Shown here: positions 21,391-31,662 of the stretch, in pieces
How the letters are laid out: each line of letters starts with the position of its first letter
How positions within the stretch are numbered: the first letter of the stretch is position 1
NCBI GenBank assembly: GCA_030704615.1
Contig: CM060732.1
Location: forward strand, 6,202,001-6,266,000
Reading direction: 5' to 3'
DNA: 64,000 nucleotides
DNA from: Takakia lepidozioides
Taxonomy: Eukaryota; Streptophyta; Takakiopsida; Takakiales; Takakiaceae
Translations under genes and position numbers: made by a program
Notes under the pieces: model-generated
Told to the model about the DNA's origin: nothing
The model's database searches: none
What the model saw: only the letters and a program-made list of their open reading frames with translations

Positions 21391-22500
21391 CTTCTAGTTC
21401 TTTAAAGCTTGAAAACAAAAGCCCAATGGACTGAAGGCATGTTCCACACATGCCCCACTCTCACCACCAGAGAATCAGCCCCTTTGCTTTCTTTCTTGCA
21501 CCCACCAACCTGAAAATACACGCTTCAGCGGGCTAGAAGCATGCTCCACACATGCCCTACAAGGAAACCAGCCCCTTCCTTCCTTTCTTGCACTCCCAAA
21601 ATTGAAAGTACAAGCCTTCAACAGGCCGAAAGCATGCTCCACACATGCATTGCCCTCACATAAGGGAAGTCAGCCCTTCCCTCTTCCTTGCTTGCCCTCC
21701 AAGCTTGAAGATGGAAGCTTCAATGAGCTGAATACATGCTCCACACATGCAACCTCTTCACACAAGAGGTATCAACCCCCTACCTTGGCTCCTTGGCTCC
21801 TTGATGCTCTCTAAGACAAGACTAAGCACTCCACAGCCTTTGCCAAGCTCCTGAAACCCTAAGGATTACATTTCCAGCCACAAGACACTCATCTTGTGGT
21901 GCAAGAGCTTTTCTTCCAAGCTCTGAAACCCTAGGTGCACATTCCATGGCCTTGCCGCACCTCTTAGCTCCTGTTCCAGCCCCGCTCTTGCCATGGCAAG
22001 AGCCCTCATACCGCTGGAGTTTCAGATTGAAGCCCCCAACTCAACATAGCCACAAATGCATTGGCTTGCATACAAGAGAAATCAGCCATCTCTCTTCACT
22101 CATACCTCCTTATGAGCTTGAAGTTGGAGCTCCTGATAACTGTGACTTACATCTCACACCCTCGCAGCTCCACATTGTTGCAACTCCTTAACTCGGCCTG
22201 CAGCTAAAGAAGACGACCACCAGTTCGCCCACTCGAGACCAGCATCTCCCCCGCTTCACACTAGAAACCCAAACTTGGTTGCCATAGCGTTGAGCTATGC
22301 AATGCCGCTCTTCAACATAGGCTACCCGCCTCTCTATCCATTGCAAACCTGCAACATGTTCGCCTTTGCACTCTATCCACTTTGGATAGGCTCATGCACG
22401 GATCCCTGCACTCTAGGCTGAACCGCTTCTCATTAAAACACAAGTGCTACAAAACAACTCGAACCTGGCACTCACAGACTCGAGCTCATCTTTCTCGAGT
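21391..22500 (-). other. Gypsy-2 5' leader
   Basis: This is untranslated leader between the 5' terminal repeat and the minisatellite. It has three or four diverged direct repeats of about 115 bp marked by CATGCTCCACACATGC (21.44, 21.54, 21.63 and 21.73 kb). No gene is seen, and no convincing primer-binding site could be named next to 22,500. Confidence 0.5.
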
Positions 22501-22826
22501 GATAAAGATGAAGAATACAAGCACAAGCTCATGCGAGCTCACAAAGCTGAAGCATAAACTCATGCATATATAACCTCATCACTCAAATATAAGTCAAGCC
22601 AAGTGCACCCCACGCCATGGGGAATCCACACTACGGCGCCATAGCTAGGCGCGGTGAGGCTCAACTCGAGAAAGATGAGCCTCTCGCGCTTGCCGTGAAG
22701 ATAACCACTCCAGGGCCTAAATCTGCCTTGACCCTTGGATTGACACTTGGGCCAATCCCAAATGTCAATATGTAAAAGCTAGCTATTTCCTAGCTAGTTT
22801 CACACTAGTGGTAAAATAACTTGACA
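22501..22826 (-). repeat. Gypsy-2 5' terminal repeat (block b only)
   Basis: 326 bp matching 7,794-8,119, including CCCACGCCATGGGGAATCC and TATTTCCTAGCTAGTTTCAC. It ends TTGACA before the AAGG duplication. Block a is absent from this side. Confidence 0.88.
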
Positions 22827-22830
22827 AAGG

Positions 22831-23250
22831 CCATACCACCACTGAATGCCACATGAAGGAGAAACACTATACTATCTGTAAAATGGATAACCATTCTACT
22901 GAGAATTGTTACTACAACAGAAGGACAGCAGCTAGAGAACCTAGGCAAGTAAGGGTGCATCAAGTGCAGCCCCAGCCAAGAAGAAACAGTGATCAGGACC
23001 ACTATGGTAGGCCTGGTGGTTATAACAATGGCATGGACGGAAGAGGTAATCCAAGAGGGAATTACCAAGGAAATTCCAGAGGCAACTATCAGGGTAATCC
23101 AAGGGGGAATTACTAGCCAGGGAGTCAGGATTACAGAAACAATTCCAGAACAGACCAAGGGCAAGGACCTAATGGGGAAGAACTGTGTTACTATTGTAAT
23201 CAGGCAGGCCATTGCAAGGCAGCCTGTCCATTCTGGATCAGACACCAGAA
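22831..23250 (+). pseudogene. gag: Gypsy-1 gag, zinc-knuckle and RG-rich tail
   Basis: The gag frame continues from 7,602: the second half of the split CCHC knuckle (GHTTTEC), then CKMDNHSTENCYYN, an Arg/Gly/Asn-rich RNA-binding-like tract (GNPRGNYQGNSRGNYQG), a stop at about 23,114, and a further knuckle CYYCNQAGHCKAAC. It binds RNA in the particle. Stops show the copy is inactive. Confidence 0.85.
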
Positions 23251-23254
23251 TGAG

Positions 23255-24268
23255 ATGAGAGCTCCTGTGAATGAGGGGCCAGTGGTGGTAGCTCACATGG
23301 TTAGGCCATGTGTTGTACCAGAAGTAAGTACAATGATAGTAACGAGAAGCAAAGCCAAACTAATACCTCCAGTAAATGAGGAAGATGATAATAATGAAGA
23401 TGGCGGTGATGTGCCTGAAGATGATGAGGCTTGGAGAGATGAGAAGGAACTGCACAAGGAAGTGGCAGATACCATAAGGGAAATGCAGAAGAGTACTGAT
23501 ATTCCTATGGCAGATTCCTCTGATTCTGAAAGAGAAGAGGAAGTGAGTGAGGATGAAGGGAAGAAAGAAGCTGCAGACATGCAGAGTAATGAAGGGACTT
23601 TGGCTGAAGTAATATTTCAGTCCAAAGCGGAGATTAATATTTGACAGCTATTGGCTGTGGCACCTTATTGTAGACACAGGCTGTATCAAGCAATCAATCG
23701 AATTGCCCATGTGACAGGGAACACAGACCTGAACAATAAGGTGACTAGTTATAATGTGAAGCCGGAAGGGCGAGAAATAGTCATGGACTTTGATGATTCT
23801 ATGCCAGTAATCCAATTGACTGATGTACTGATAGATGGAGGCTCTGGAGTGAATATCATGACAGACCAATTAAGGCAGAAGCTTGGTCTAAGTAACATGA
23901 AGCCAGCCCCATTTACAGTAACAATGGCAGATCAAAGAAGTGTACAGCCACTGGGATTGATAAGAGGAGTTAAGATATAGATTCAAAAGATGATGTTTAT
24001 GATCACAGTAACTGTGTTAAAAATGGATGAAGTCATGGAAGCTTACTCCTTATTGTTGGGACGTCCATGGCTGAAACAGGCCAGGGTATTCCATGACTGG
24101 AATTCCCAGTTACTAACTGTGCATGATGGGATGCACAAGATACAAATTACCACTAAGAAATCTAGTAGATTATCTGCTACGAGAAGACCTCGAGAGGTCA
24201 GGGAGTATGACTGGAGGGGAGGACTGGATGAGGAGCAGGAAGTTACCCTGTTCGCTGCACACCCATAG
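23255..24268 (+). pseudogene. Gypsy-1 protease region
   Basis: An acidic spacer (23,255-23,644, many Asp/Glu) is followed after a stop by LTDVLIDGGSGVNIMTDQLR, the retropepsin-type active site in the DGGS form seen in many plant gypsy elements. The distal LLGRPWLKQARVFHDWN sits in 23,990-24,268. Stops at about 23,642 and 23,978 break the polyprotein. Confidence 0.8.
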
Positions 24269-24286
24269 TGGGAGTAGGTTGCAGAG

Positions 24287-25438
24287 ATGCAGCTGGAAGG
24301 CCTAAGTTGTTTAAAAGGTATCTGTTGTGGTGTAGTGACAGCAACACCAATTGAAGGTGAAACAAGCAGTTACCCACCACATTTCTATGAAGAAAGAGAA
24401 GGAGAAATGGAAATCCTAGAGGAACCAGCCACTGTGAGTTTACAGGATGAAGTGGTGACTGGTTGGACAATCACAGCTGATAAGCAGGTGAGAGAAGTGA
24501 ATGTGGGAACTGAAGAGGAACCGAGGATGGTGAAGGTAGGGGCTGATTTGGAGCCAGAATTATTTGAGGAAGCTAAGAGTTTGTTCATCAAATACAGAGG
24601 TGTATTTGCTTGGAGCTACGAGGATCTAAAAGGAATACCACCTGAGATTTGTCAGCATAAGATTGAACTAGAACCAGGGTCAGTACCAATCAAACAGGCA
24701 AGGTACAGAATGAATCCCAACTATGCACAGAAGGTTGGAGAAGAGATCAAGAAGTTGGCTGAGGCTAAGTTTATATACCCGATAGAGTATACAACTTGGT
24801 TGTCACCCATTGTGATAGTTCCCAAGAAGAATGGTAAACTGAGAGTTTGTGTGAATTATAAGAAGTTGAATGCTTGCACGAAGAAAGATCCTTTCCCTTT
24901 GCCATTCACAGAAGCGGTATTGGAGACTGTGGCAGGCCATGAGATGTACTCATTCATGGATGGCTTCAGTGGTTATAATCAAGTGCAAGTGGCAAAAGAA
25001 GACCAGGGAAAGACAGCTTTCATCACAGACTGGGGTGCTTATGCATACAAAGTCATGCCTTTTGGACTTTGTAATGCACCAGCAACCTTTCAAAGAATGA
25101 TAAGTGAATCTTTTCATGAGTATCTGGATGATTTCATGCAGGTGTTCTTGGATGATTTCAGTGTGTACAGCTCTAAGAATGAGCACTTGCATAAATTGGA
25201 GTTATGTTTGGCCAGATGCAGGATGAGAGGTCTGGGCCTGAATCCAGAAAAGTGTACTTTCTGTGTGAACTCAGGGGTGTTTTTGGGACACATTGTGTGT
25301 AAGAGGGGACTTCTTGTGGATCCCAGGAAGACAGAGGCCATTAAAGCCTCTCCACCACCAGTAAATGTTAAGAGTCTAAGGAGATTCCTTGGACAAACCA
25401 GTTATTACAGAAGATTTGTCAAAAGTATGCACAGATAG
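24287..25438 (+). CDS. Gypsy-1 reverse transcriptase
   Basis: A 383-residue frame holds the full palm and thumb: IKQARYRMNPNYAQKVGEEI, LRVCVNYKKLNACTKKDPFP, MDGFSGYNQVQVAKED, VMPFGLCNAPATFQRMI and the catalytic FLDD (VFLDDFSVYS), then GVFLGHIVCKRGL and FLGQTSYYRRFVKSM. The style (KIELEPGSVPIKQ, DGFSGYNQ) is that of plant gypsy elements of the Athila/Tat kind. A stop at 25,438 separates it from RNase H. Confidence 0.93.
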   Translation: MQLEGLSCLKGICCGVVTATPIEGETSSYPPHFYEEREGEMEILEEPATVSLQDEVVTGWTITADKQVREVNVGTEEEPRMVKVGADLEPELFEEAKSLFIKYRGVFAWSYEDLKGIPPEICQHKIELEPGSVPIKQARYRMNPNYAQKVGEEIKKLAEAKFIYPIEYTTWLSPIVIVPKKNGKLRVCVNYKKLNACTKKDPFPLPFTEAVLETVAGHEMYSFMDGFSGYNQVQVAKEDQGKTAFITDWGAYAYKVMPFGLCNAPATFQRMISESFHEYLDDFMQVFLDDFSVYSSKNEHLHKLELCLARCRMRGLGLNPEKCTFCVNSGVFLGHIVCKRGLLVDPRKTEAIKASPPPVNVKSLRRFLGQTSYYRRFVKSMHR

Positions 25439-25473
25439 CAGCACCATTGAGCAAGCTTCTATAGAAAGATGCA

Positions 25474-26580
25474 GTGTTTGCATGGACAGCTGAATGTCAA
25501 CAGGCTTTTGAGGAACTTACATTGTCAGTAATAACTACACCTATGCTGATTAACCCTCACTGGCATGTAGTATTTCATGTTCACTGTGATGCCTCAGGAG
25601 AAGCGTTGGGAGCGGTGTTAGCCCAAAATGTTACAGGAAATATAGATTCACCTGTGTACTATGCTAGCAGGTTGATGAACATTGCTGAAAGGAACTATAG
25701 CACAACTGAAAGAGAAGCACTGACAATGATTTATGCAGTCAAGAAATTCAGGCATTACCTATTGGGAAGAAAGTTTATGTTTTATGTGGATCACCAGGCT
25801 CTGATATATCTGGTGAACAAACCTTTGATAAGTGGAAGGATAGCAAGGTGGTTAATAATCTTGCATGAGTTTGAGTTCAAAGTTGTTTACAAGCCTGGCC
25901 GTTTGCATCTTGTGGCAGATCATTTGTCACGCCTAACAACTGGAGAGCCCGCCACAGGAGTAGACAACCAATTACCTGATGCGAGTTTATTTGCAATGGA
26001 GGTGCAGGGAAGTGCAGATGAATGGTTAGATTGGCAGTGGCCAATCAGATACTACCTTACTCATGGTCAGTGCCCACCTAGTTATAGTAAGGAGCAGAGG
26101 AAGAGAATCGCTATCAAGGCTTTACCTTATACTATGGTAGGGGGCAGAATGTATAAGCTAGGACCTGATGGAGTACTTAAACGATGCTTGTACCACCATG
26201 AAGTAAATAAAGTCTTGGAGGAAGTTCATAAAGGAGTGGCTGGAGGTCATTTTGGAGAAAAGACTACGAGTAGGAAGATACTACTTGCAGGTTACTGGTG
26301 GCCTACTTTGTTCAAAGATGTACACAGGTATTGTCAGAGTTGTGATGAATGTCAGAGGCTAGGACCTTTGCAGAGATCTGGGAAGATGGCTTTGCATCCT
26401 ACGATGCCTACTGAACCATTTCAGAAATGGGGACTAGACTTTGTTGGACCAATTAACCCACCGGCCAAGAATACACAGAACAAGTACATAATTATAGCCA
26501 CTGATTATACTACGAAGTGGGTGGAAGCTAAAAGCTCTGAGGGACAACACAGCCAAGTCCACAGCAAGGTTCATGTATGA
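25474..26580 (+). CDS. Gypsy-1 RNase H and integrase N-terminal part
   Basis: The frame begins in RNase H ([50 protein letters not shown]) and continues through VADHLSRL. The integrase zinc domain follows ([36 protein letters not shown]) and then the start of the catalytic core with its first Asp ([13 protein letters not shown]). A shift near 26,550 moves the rest of integrase to the next frame. Confidence 0.92.
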   Translation: MFAWTAECQQAFEELTLSVITTPMLINPHWHVVFHVHCDASGEALGAVLAQNVTGNIDSPVYYASRLMNIAERNYSTTEREALTMIYAVKKFRHYLLGRKFMFYVDHQALIYLVNKPLISGRIARWLIILHEFEFKVVYKPGRLHLVADHLSRLTTGEPATGVDNQLPDASLFAMEVQGSADEWLDWQWPIRYYLTHGQCPPSYSKEQRKRIAIKALPYTMVGGRMYKLGPDGVLKRCLYHHEVNKVLEEVHKGVAGGHFGEKTTSRKILLAGYWWPTLFKDVHRYCQSCDECQRLGPLQRSGKMALHPTMPTEPFQKWGLDFVGPINPPAKNTQNKYIIIATDYTTKWVEAKSSEGQHSQVHSKVHV

Positions 26581-26851
26581 GAACATACTTACACGATTTG
26601 GCTGTCCCTTGGAATTTATCAGTGACCAGGGAAGTCACTTCATTAATGAGACCATTGAACTATTGACTAAAGAGTTCATGATTATGCATAGGAAGAGTAC
26701 AACGTATTACCCACAGGGTAATGGGCAGGCAGAGGCTACCAACAAAATACTATGTACTATCTTGGCTAAGATAGTCAATGCAAACAGAACGGATTGGGAT
26801 ACAAAGGTACTAACAGCTTTGTGGTCATACAGGACTTCATATAAGAATTGA
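26573..26851 (+). CDS. Gypsy-1 integrase core, C-terminal part
   Basis: It holds the second and third catalytic residues ([15 protein letters not shown] and [16 protein letters not shown]) and [10 protein letters not shown], where the core of plant gypsy integrases ends. A stop follows at once. The normal next segment (TPFxLVYG) is missing, so a short deletion is likely at about 26,845. Confidence 0.88.
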   Translation: MYENILTRFGCPLEFISDQGSHFINETIELLTKEFMIMHRKSTTYYPQGNGQAEATNKILCTILAKIVNANRTDWDTKVLTALWSYRTSYKN

Positions 26852-27320
26852 ATGGGGAAAGATAATGGAATTGGAAGATTCAATTAAGGTCAGGAAACAT
26901 GAATTATACCATGTGGAAGAAGTACGTGCTGATGCAGCTGATAACATGACCAGAATACAGATGAAGAGGAAGGAACAGTTTGATGAAGGCAATTTAAAGA
27001 CTTTTAAGACGGGAGATTTGGTTCTCTGATTGCAGAAGAAGGGGAAGATTAAAGCTTCTAAGCTCAAATCACCATGGAAATGACCTTATGTCATACAGAA
27101 GATGTATGATAACAACACAGCCATGTTACAAACCATTAACAAAGAGATGCTGGGAAGAGTCAATGCCAATAAGTTGAAGGGGTACAGTGGTATCCATGAC
27201 AAACCATTGCAGCACGATTTGCATGTTGAAACGCAAAAGCAGTCACGGGCTGCGCCAGTGATACCAACGGAGTATGGAGTATTTGTCGTTAAGCCGCGCG
27301 TGTATGACCAGGGCGGGAAG
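26852..27320 (+). pseudogene. Gypsy-1 integrase C-terminal remnant
   Basis: Translation gives ELYHVEEVRADAADNMTRIQ and QFDEGNLKTFKTGDLVL, the gypsy integrase C-terminal domain, with stops at about 27,029 and 27,081, then PYVIQKMYDNNTAMLQTIN. No chromodomain or PHD finger is seen, unlike Gypsy-2. Confidence 0.65.
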
Positions 27321-27324
27321 TACA

Positions 27325-27410
27325 AGTGTCACACAGCCTATCACAGCCCATCACAGTGTCACACAGCCTATCACAGCCCATCACAGCGCCACACAGCCCA
27401 TACAGGTTAC
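27325..27410. repeat. CACAGCC minisatellite, Gypsy-1 after pol
   Basis: Two near-perfect copies of a ~35-bp unit made of CACACAGCCTATCACAGCCC variants; same motif family as 20.8-21.4 kb. Confidence 0.85.
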
Positions 27411-27629
27411 ACAGTCCATAGGGTCATGACAGGTGGACACGAATTAACGTTAGAAAAGTGGCCATCAAGTGAAGAAAAATTTGGAAGTCAAACTTGGAGA
27501 ATGTGCCACGCGGAGAGGGGAAGTCGGGGGCATGTTTAGAAACGGACACGTGACAGCAGCTAATACAAATTGTGGGCCCATTAATGCATTCAGTGTAAGG
27601 GTAACGGAACCATTTCCGAGTAAAAAAAA

Positions 27630-27705
27630 AAAAAACCTATGCCACATGTGCTGTCCCACTGGACATTCCAGGTGGGAATGTCCATGGAGGGGGGTGGAAT
27701 TAAGA
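27630..27705 (+). other. Isolated CCHC zinc-knuckle-like motif
   Basis: After a run of 13 A, the frame reads CHMCCPTGHSRWEC (Cys-x2-Cys-x4-His-x4-Cys). It lies between pol and the extra ORF. It may be the N-terminus of an extra-ORF transcript or chance; the surrounding frame is short. Confidence 0.35.
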
Positions 27706-28079
27706 AATTACCTAAGCAGTCCATAGCCAATCAGGAGTGCGAATTACATGCAGGTAGTTCCCTCCAAGAAACAAGAACAAGAAATAGGAAGTGTTATGAG
27801 CGGAAGAGTCGGGGTGGCTCGGAATAGCCAAGGTCTCGACGGCAGGGGCAATCAAAGCACTAGTTTTGTAGCTATGGCAGATGTAACGGATTACACACTC
27901 GCTTTACTTCTCACGCAGTGGCGCAAGGACGGAAGCATTAAGAGTACATTTTCTCTCACTCGTTATTTGCAAGCCCCACAGGCTTACACGCACTTACCTG
28001 TTCCATTTTGTGCCAACCATACCTTCATGCTCTGTGCCCTGCAAGCTTTCCTTCAGCAAAGCCTTTCTGTTTGTCTAGA

Positions 28080-30509
28080 ATGAAGAGAGTGAGGGGAATG
28101 GAGGATATCAAGGTGGAGAGCACCACGATACTGCAGAAGCAAACAATTGCAGCACCGCAGGCAGTACAGCTGCTAAGGGAGTTGCGATTGGAGGGGCTGC
28201 TATGCAAGGACTGGTCCTTGCATCATCGGCAGTTCATGATACAATTTCTTCAGAATTTTGAGCCTCGGACGGGAGTTACTCAGGTGAGGGGAGTAGATAT
28301 AGAAATTACTCCCCAGTACCTGCAGCAATTGTTTGATTTGTCATCAGGACATGTGGATGTGGATGAGCACAGGGCAAGATTGCAGATAGGGAATTTGTTC
28401 CAAGAAGGGAGTTTCTTTAAAACTCAAGGTTACGCTTGTACCAAAGCCAAGTACCCAGGGCTTAGGGAAGTTGGCCAAATATTGAACGTTCTGTTTGCCA
28501 TGAAACAGAACCAACAGTATTTGAGCAGGTCATTCACAGAGGAGATCATGAAAGCTTTGAGGGGAGATGATGTCGCTTGGGCGGAGTTAATGTACAACGG
28601 ATTGGTGGACGAGATGAAGAGGTTACAGGGCACTACTGCTAAGTCTCCGATCATTGTGTCCGGTCCAGTCATTGCCCAAATAATTCTTGATTCTTGCATA
28701 CTTGATACTCGGGAACGTAAGGAGATGGGAGTGTTTGAGGCAGAAACCACTGCAATTGAAGAGCAGGGCTCTTCACACAGTGAGGGTGGACTGGCAGGGC
28801 AACACCAATCTAAGAGACAGAGGCGGGGTATGACTGTAGTGGCGGATCCACTGGCTTCACGGAAACCGCACGATAATGTTTCCCAAGCTCTTGTGAAGGA
28901 TGGGGCACAGCAGCACAGAGAGCTGCTATTATTGGAAGCACGACCTTCAAAGAGGGAAGAAGAAGTCAATTTGATACCACAGCCACCACAACCAATTGAC
29001 TCAGATGTTTTGGAGGTTCCACAGTTAGTACATGCTATGACTTCACCCCCAATTGCTCTGGAAGGAGAAAGGTTGGACATACCCACTACAGAGCAGGTCG
29101 TGGCCGAAATTGAAAAAGGTGACCTTCTCTATGAAAACTCTGGCTTGGTAAGGGAATCAGTGATTCCAGAGGTGCAGCAGTTGTCCAAGGAAAACCTTGC
29201 TATGCATGTAATACCCACACCTGTGATGGAGGTACCAGGGGTAGAATATCAAGACACTGCAGCACCTGTGGCGGATGAGGTGGTTCAGGAAGAGAATCTG
29301 GTGGGGCAATGGCCTGAATGGTTGGTGAGGCATCACACTGTCGAGGATCAGGAAGAACAGCAGCAAGCTCACCATGATGACCCTCAGCAGGCCATGCTTA
29401 TGAGTTCCATAAGCAGAACACTTAATTTGTTGGGCACTTATCTGAAATCCCATGTTCCATCTATCCAATTGGCAGCTTTGAGGGAGGAACTCGGGAAGGA
29501 GTTTGAGGCTCGACTTGCCACTGAGTGTGCAAACAAGGTCGATGAGGAGGTCAATCTCAAGTTACAGCAAGAGTTAGAGGACACAAAGGCTGCTTTGCAG
29601 TTGGCCAAGGGACATTTGATTGAAGCAGGCCTCGCGCAGGACCAGTTGCACAAAGCACATAAACAACAGTTATACCAAATGCAGGTGAAGCATGAGGGCA
29701 AGTTGCAAGAAGTGAATGCACTACATACAGAGTTGCAGGCAGTACATGAGAGGATGACCATACAAAGTGCTACACTCACAACTACTCTTGAGCAAATTGC
29801 ATTAGAAGTTAACAGACAATGGGAGAGATGTATGAAGGCAGAGGCAGAGATAATCAAGCAGGCGAAACTCATTGTTGATATGAAGAATACAATCTGTCGC
29901 AATGAGAATACTTTCAAGCAATACAGACAGGTTGAGGCTGACCAAGAGAGGTACATCCTGGAGTTGCAACAAACAGTCATGGTCAATAGAAATGAACTCT
30001 CTGTGGCTAACAAGGCTTGGAAGGAAGCCAATAATCTGGTTGCTGCCTATGCAAGTTTGGTTGAACCTCATGCGAAGCGCATGGAGGCTTTACAGCAGCA
30101 GTTAGATGTGTACAAGCTCACAGAGGAGCAGACTCTCAAGGGTGCCACACACGACTTGGTGGATAACCACCTTATGCAGGTCTGGTTAGCACAAAGGCTG
30201 GTGGAAGGCAAAGCACCACGGAAGCTCACCCAGGGCGAGATGAATGAGCTCAAACTGCAGGTGCAGAACATTGCCACAACTACTATAGACAATGTCTATA
30301 GTAGAATAGCGGAGCTAAAGGAGGATGTAGAAGGCTTGCAGACTCAGGTGGATGACCTGAGTTCAAATATTGACAAGAGAGTCTTTGTACCTGAGGAGCA
30401 GCTGATGGCTACTTATTTACATGCCAGAACTCTAATTTTTCAATCTTCTTCGCAAGGGGTGCAGGAGATGCCAGTGGTAGAAGGGCCAGTGGTACCAATA
30501 CCACAGTAA
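28080..30509 (+). CDS. Gypsy-1 extra ORF: long coiled-coil protein
   Basis: An intact 809-residue frame lies downstream of pol, where env-like ORFs sit in some plant gypsy elements. Start chosen at MKRVRGMED; the frame is open 72 bases further up. Residues 1-200 form a compact domain (LHHRQFMIQFLQNFEPRTGV, GYACTKAKYPGLREV). A basic KRQRRG patch follows near 270, then an acidic/Pro linker, and a long coiled coil over about residues 460-780 (EELGKEFEARL, LKLQQELEDTKAALQLAKGH). There is no signal peptide or membrane segment, so it is not an obvious envelope protein. A homologue sits at 12.6-14.5 kb. Function unknown. Confidence 0.8.
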   Translation: MKRVRGMEDIKVESTTILQKQTIAAPQAVQLLRELRLEGLLCKDWSLHHRQFMIQFLQNFEPRTGVTQVRGVDIEITPQYLQQLFDLSSGHVDVDEHRARLQIGNLFQEGSFFKTQGYACTKAKYPGLREVGQILNVLFAMKQNQQYLSRSFTEEIMKALRGDDVAWAELMYNGLVDEMKRLQGTTAKSPIIVSGPVIAQIILDSCILDTRERKEMGVFEAETTAIEEQGSSHSEGGLAGQHQSKRQRRGMTVVADPLASRKPHDNVSQALVKDGAQQHRELLLLEARPSKREEEVNLIPQPPQPIDSDVLEVPQLVHAMTSPPIALEGERLDIPTTEQVVAEIEKGDLLYENSGLVRESVIPEVQQLSKENLAMHVIPTPVMEVPGVEYQDTAAPVADEVVQEENLVGQWPEWLVRHHTVEDQEEQQQAHHDDPQQAMLMSSISRTLNLLGTYLKSHVPSIQLAALREELGKEFEARLATECANKVDEEVNLKLQQELEDTKAALQLAKGHLIEAGLAQDQLHKAHKQQLYQMQVKHEGKLQEVNALHTELQAVHERMTIQSATLTTTLEQIALEVNRQWERCMKAEAEIIKQAKLIVDMKNTICRNENTFKQYRQVEADQERYILELQQTVMVNRNELSVANKAWKEANNLVAAYASLVEPHAKRMEALQQQLDVYKLTEEQTLKGATHDLVDNHLMQVWLAQRLVEGKAPRKLTQGEMNELKLQVQNIATTTIDNVYSRIAELKEDVEGLQTQVDDLSSNIDKRVFVPEEQLMATYLHARTLIFQSSSQGVQEMPVVEGPVVPIPQ

Positions 30510-31400
30510 GTGACTGTGCGGGTAACTGACCCTGTTGTTATTACAGCCACACCACAGCCTGAGGTATGGGGGGATGCTGCTTTTAACCCACCTAAGACTC
30601 CTGCTGCACGGGAGTACAGTCGGGCTATGATTATGCCCTTCAACCAAATTCCCATTGTGTTGGATTTGGCTTGGAAGGAATTTAGTCCGCCACAGTCGTT
30701 GGCTCATTACTACCAGATCATGCGCATTTGGCTGCCAGTGGCGACTATGACTAAGGTTCTTCCGAACAATCGACCCATTGAGGATCATCACTTTGCGAGG
30801 TACTGGTCTGAAGCAGGTACCATGTTGAAGGAATTAATTGCCTTCCAAGTTGTACATGGGTACATTTATACCAAAATCAAGGAGGTATCAAGTATTGTCA
30901 TGGGCTGTGGATTATACTATGCTGCTTGTTTTCTGGCACGTTATCACATTGAGCAGCAGAGGATGCAATTGCGATTTCTGAGTATTCCAGTGGGGATCAT
31001 TGGGTCTTACCTTCAGTGCCACCTCATATGTACCTATATGATGCAAAAGTTATGATGCAGAAGGATTCCCAACTTCGTTCATGGTTTCATTCGGCTTGGA
31101 ACAATTTGACAACACAGAAATTCGGCCCTGAGGATATTTTCTTTAAGGGACATGAGGCATGGAAATACTTGCACTGTTCCCAAGTCATTGGCACACCTCT
31201 TACCTATAGATAAGGAGTTCAGGACGTTCACTCATTTTGCGTGCCAGCGCTTACAACAAGTTGTACAATTTAAACTTCCAGATATGGTTGGACAACATTG
31301 TATGCCACACAGGATTCCACTTAAAGTTCGGCCGTTAAAACACCTAAGGGGAGACGAGTATTCTGATACTACTGTTTCTTCGCGGACTCTTTGACATGGC
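30510..31400 (+). pseudogene. Gypsy-1 second extra ORF, broken
   Basis: Frame 30,510-31,055 follows the coiled-coil ORF directly after its stop and may be readthrough continuation. It has aromatic-rich globular sequence (NQIPIVLDLAWKEFSPPQSL, HFARYWSEAGTMLKEL) and one hydrophobic stretch (IVMGCGLYYAACFLARY). It continues after a shift in 31,016-31,213 and 31,152-31,394. Family unknown. The hydrophobic stretch is too short and too polar at its ends to claim an envelope anchor. Confidence 0.45.
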
Positions 31401-31662
31401 AGAGGACTATGCACTTCAGATGGCAGAGAAGAAAAGACGGGGATCTCCTATGCCTGAGAGGTTACCTCGTTATCAGCCAAAGGAGGGTTAGACATTTCCA
31501 GGTAGTGCTCAATCATCTCCGTCAACCAGTGACAGGATTTGGGCTTGCACACGGAGTCCTTCACGAGACTCTCACCGTCAGAAGGGTGCTCGCTCACAAA
31601 GGTTTGCTAATCCCAAACAGTAAACCGTGAGGACACGACTTTTTGAGAGGGGGATGGGTAAA
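31401..31662 (+). other. Gypsy-1 3' untranslated region
   Basis: No supported gene. It ends in a purine-rich GAGAGGGGGATGGG at about 31,646-31,659, a good polypurine tract directly before a TGTTAGAGGG that can start the right LTR. Confidence 0.5.

Larger units (their letters stand above)
7604..22826 (-). mobile_element. Ty3/gypsy retrotransposon encoding a cytosine DNA methyltransferase and a PHD finger (Gypsy-2)
   Basis: This minus-strand element is inserted in Gypsy-1 gag with a 4-bp AAGG duplication. From 20.2 kb downwards it encodes gag, retropepsin, a C5-cytosine methyltransferase, RT, RNase H, integrase and a C-terminal PHD finger. Terminal repeat blocks 'a' (190 bp; 7,604-7,793 and 8,122-8,311) and 'b' (326 bp; 7,794-8,119 and 22,501-22,826) are arranged as a-b-GC-a-internal-b on the plus strand, not as two plain LTRs. 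The methyltransferase is split by a composite insert (12.57-16.86 kb). Several frameshifts are present. Related elements with methyltransferases are known in Klebsormidium and Symbiodinium. Confidence 0.9.

Noticed and set aside
28430-30071. Minus-strand frames opposite the coiled-coil ORF
   Set aside because: Shadow frames of the plus-strand ORF, without motifs of their own.
30880-30950. Envelope-type membrane anchor in the second extra ORF of Gypsy-1
   Set aside because: The hydrophobic stretch is short and interrupted by polar residues, with no signal peptide or furin-like site.
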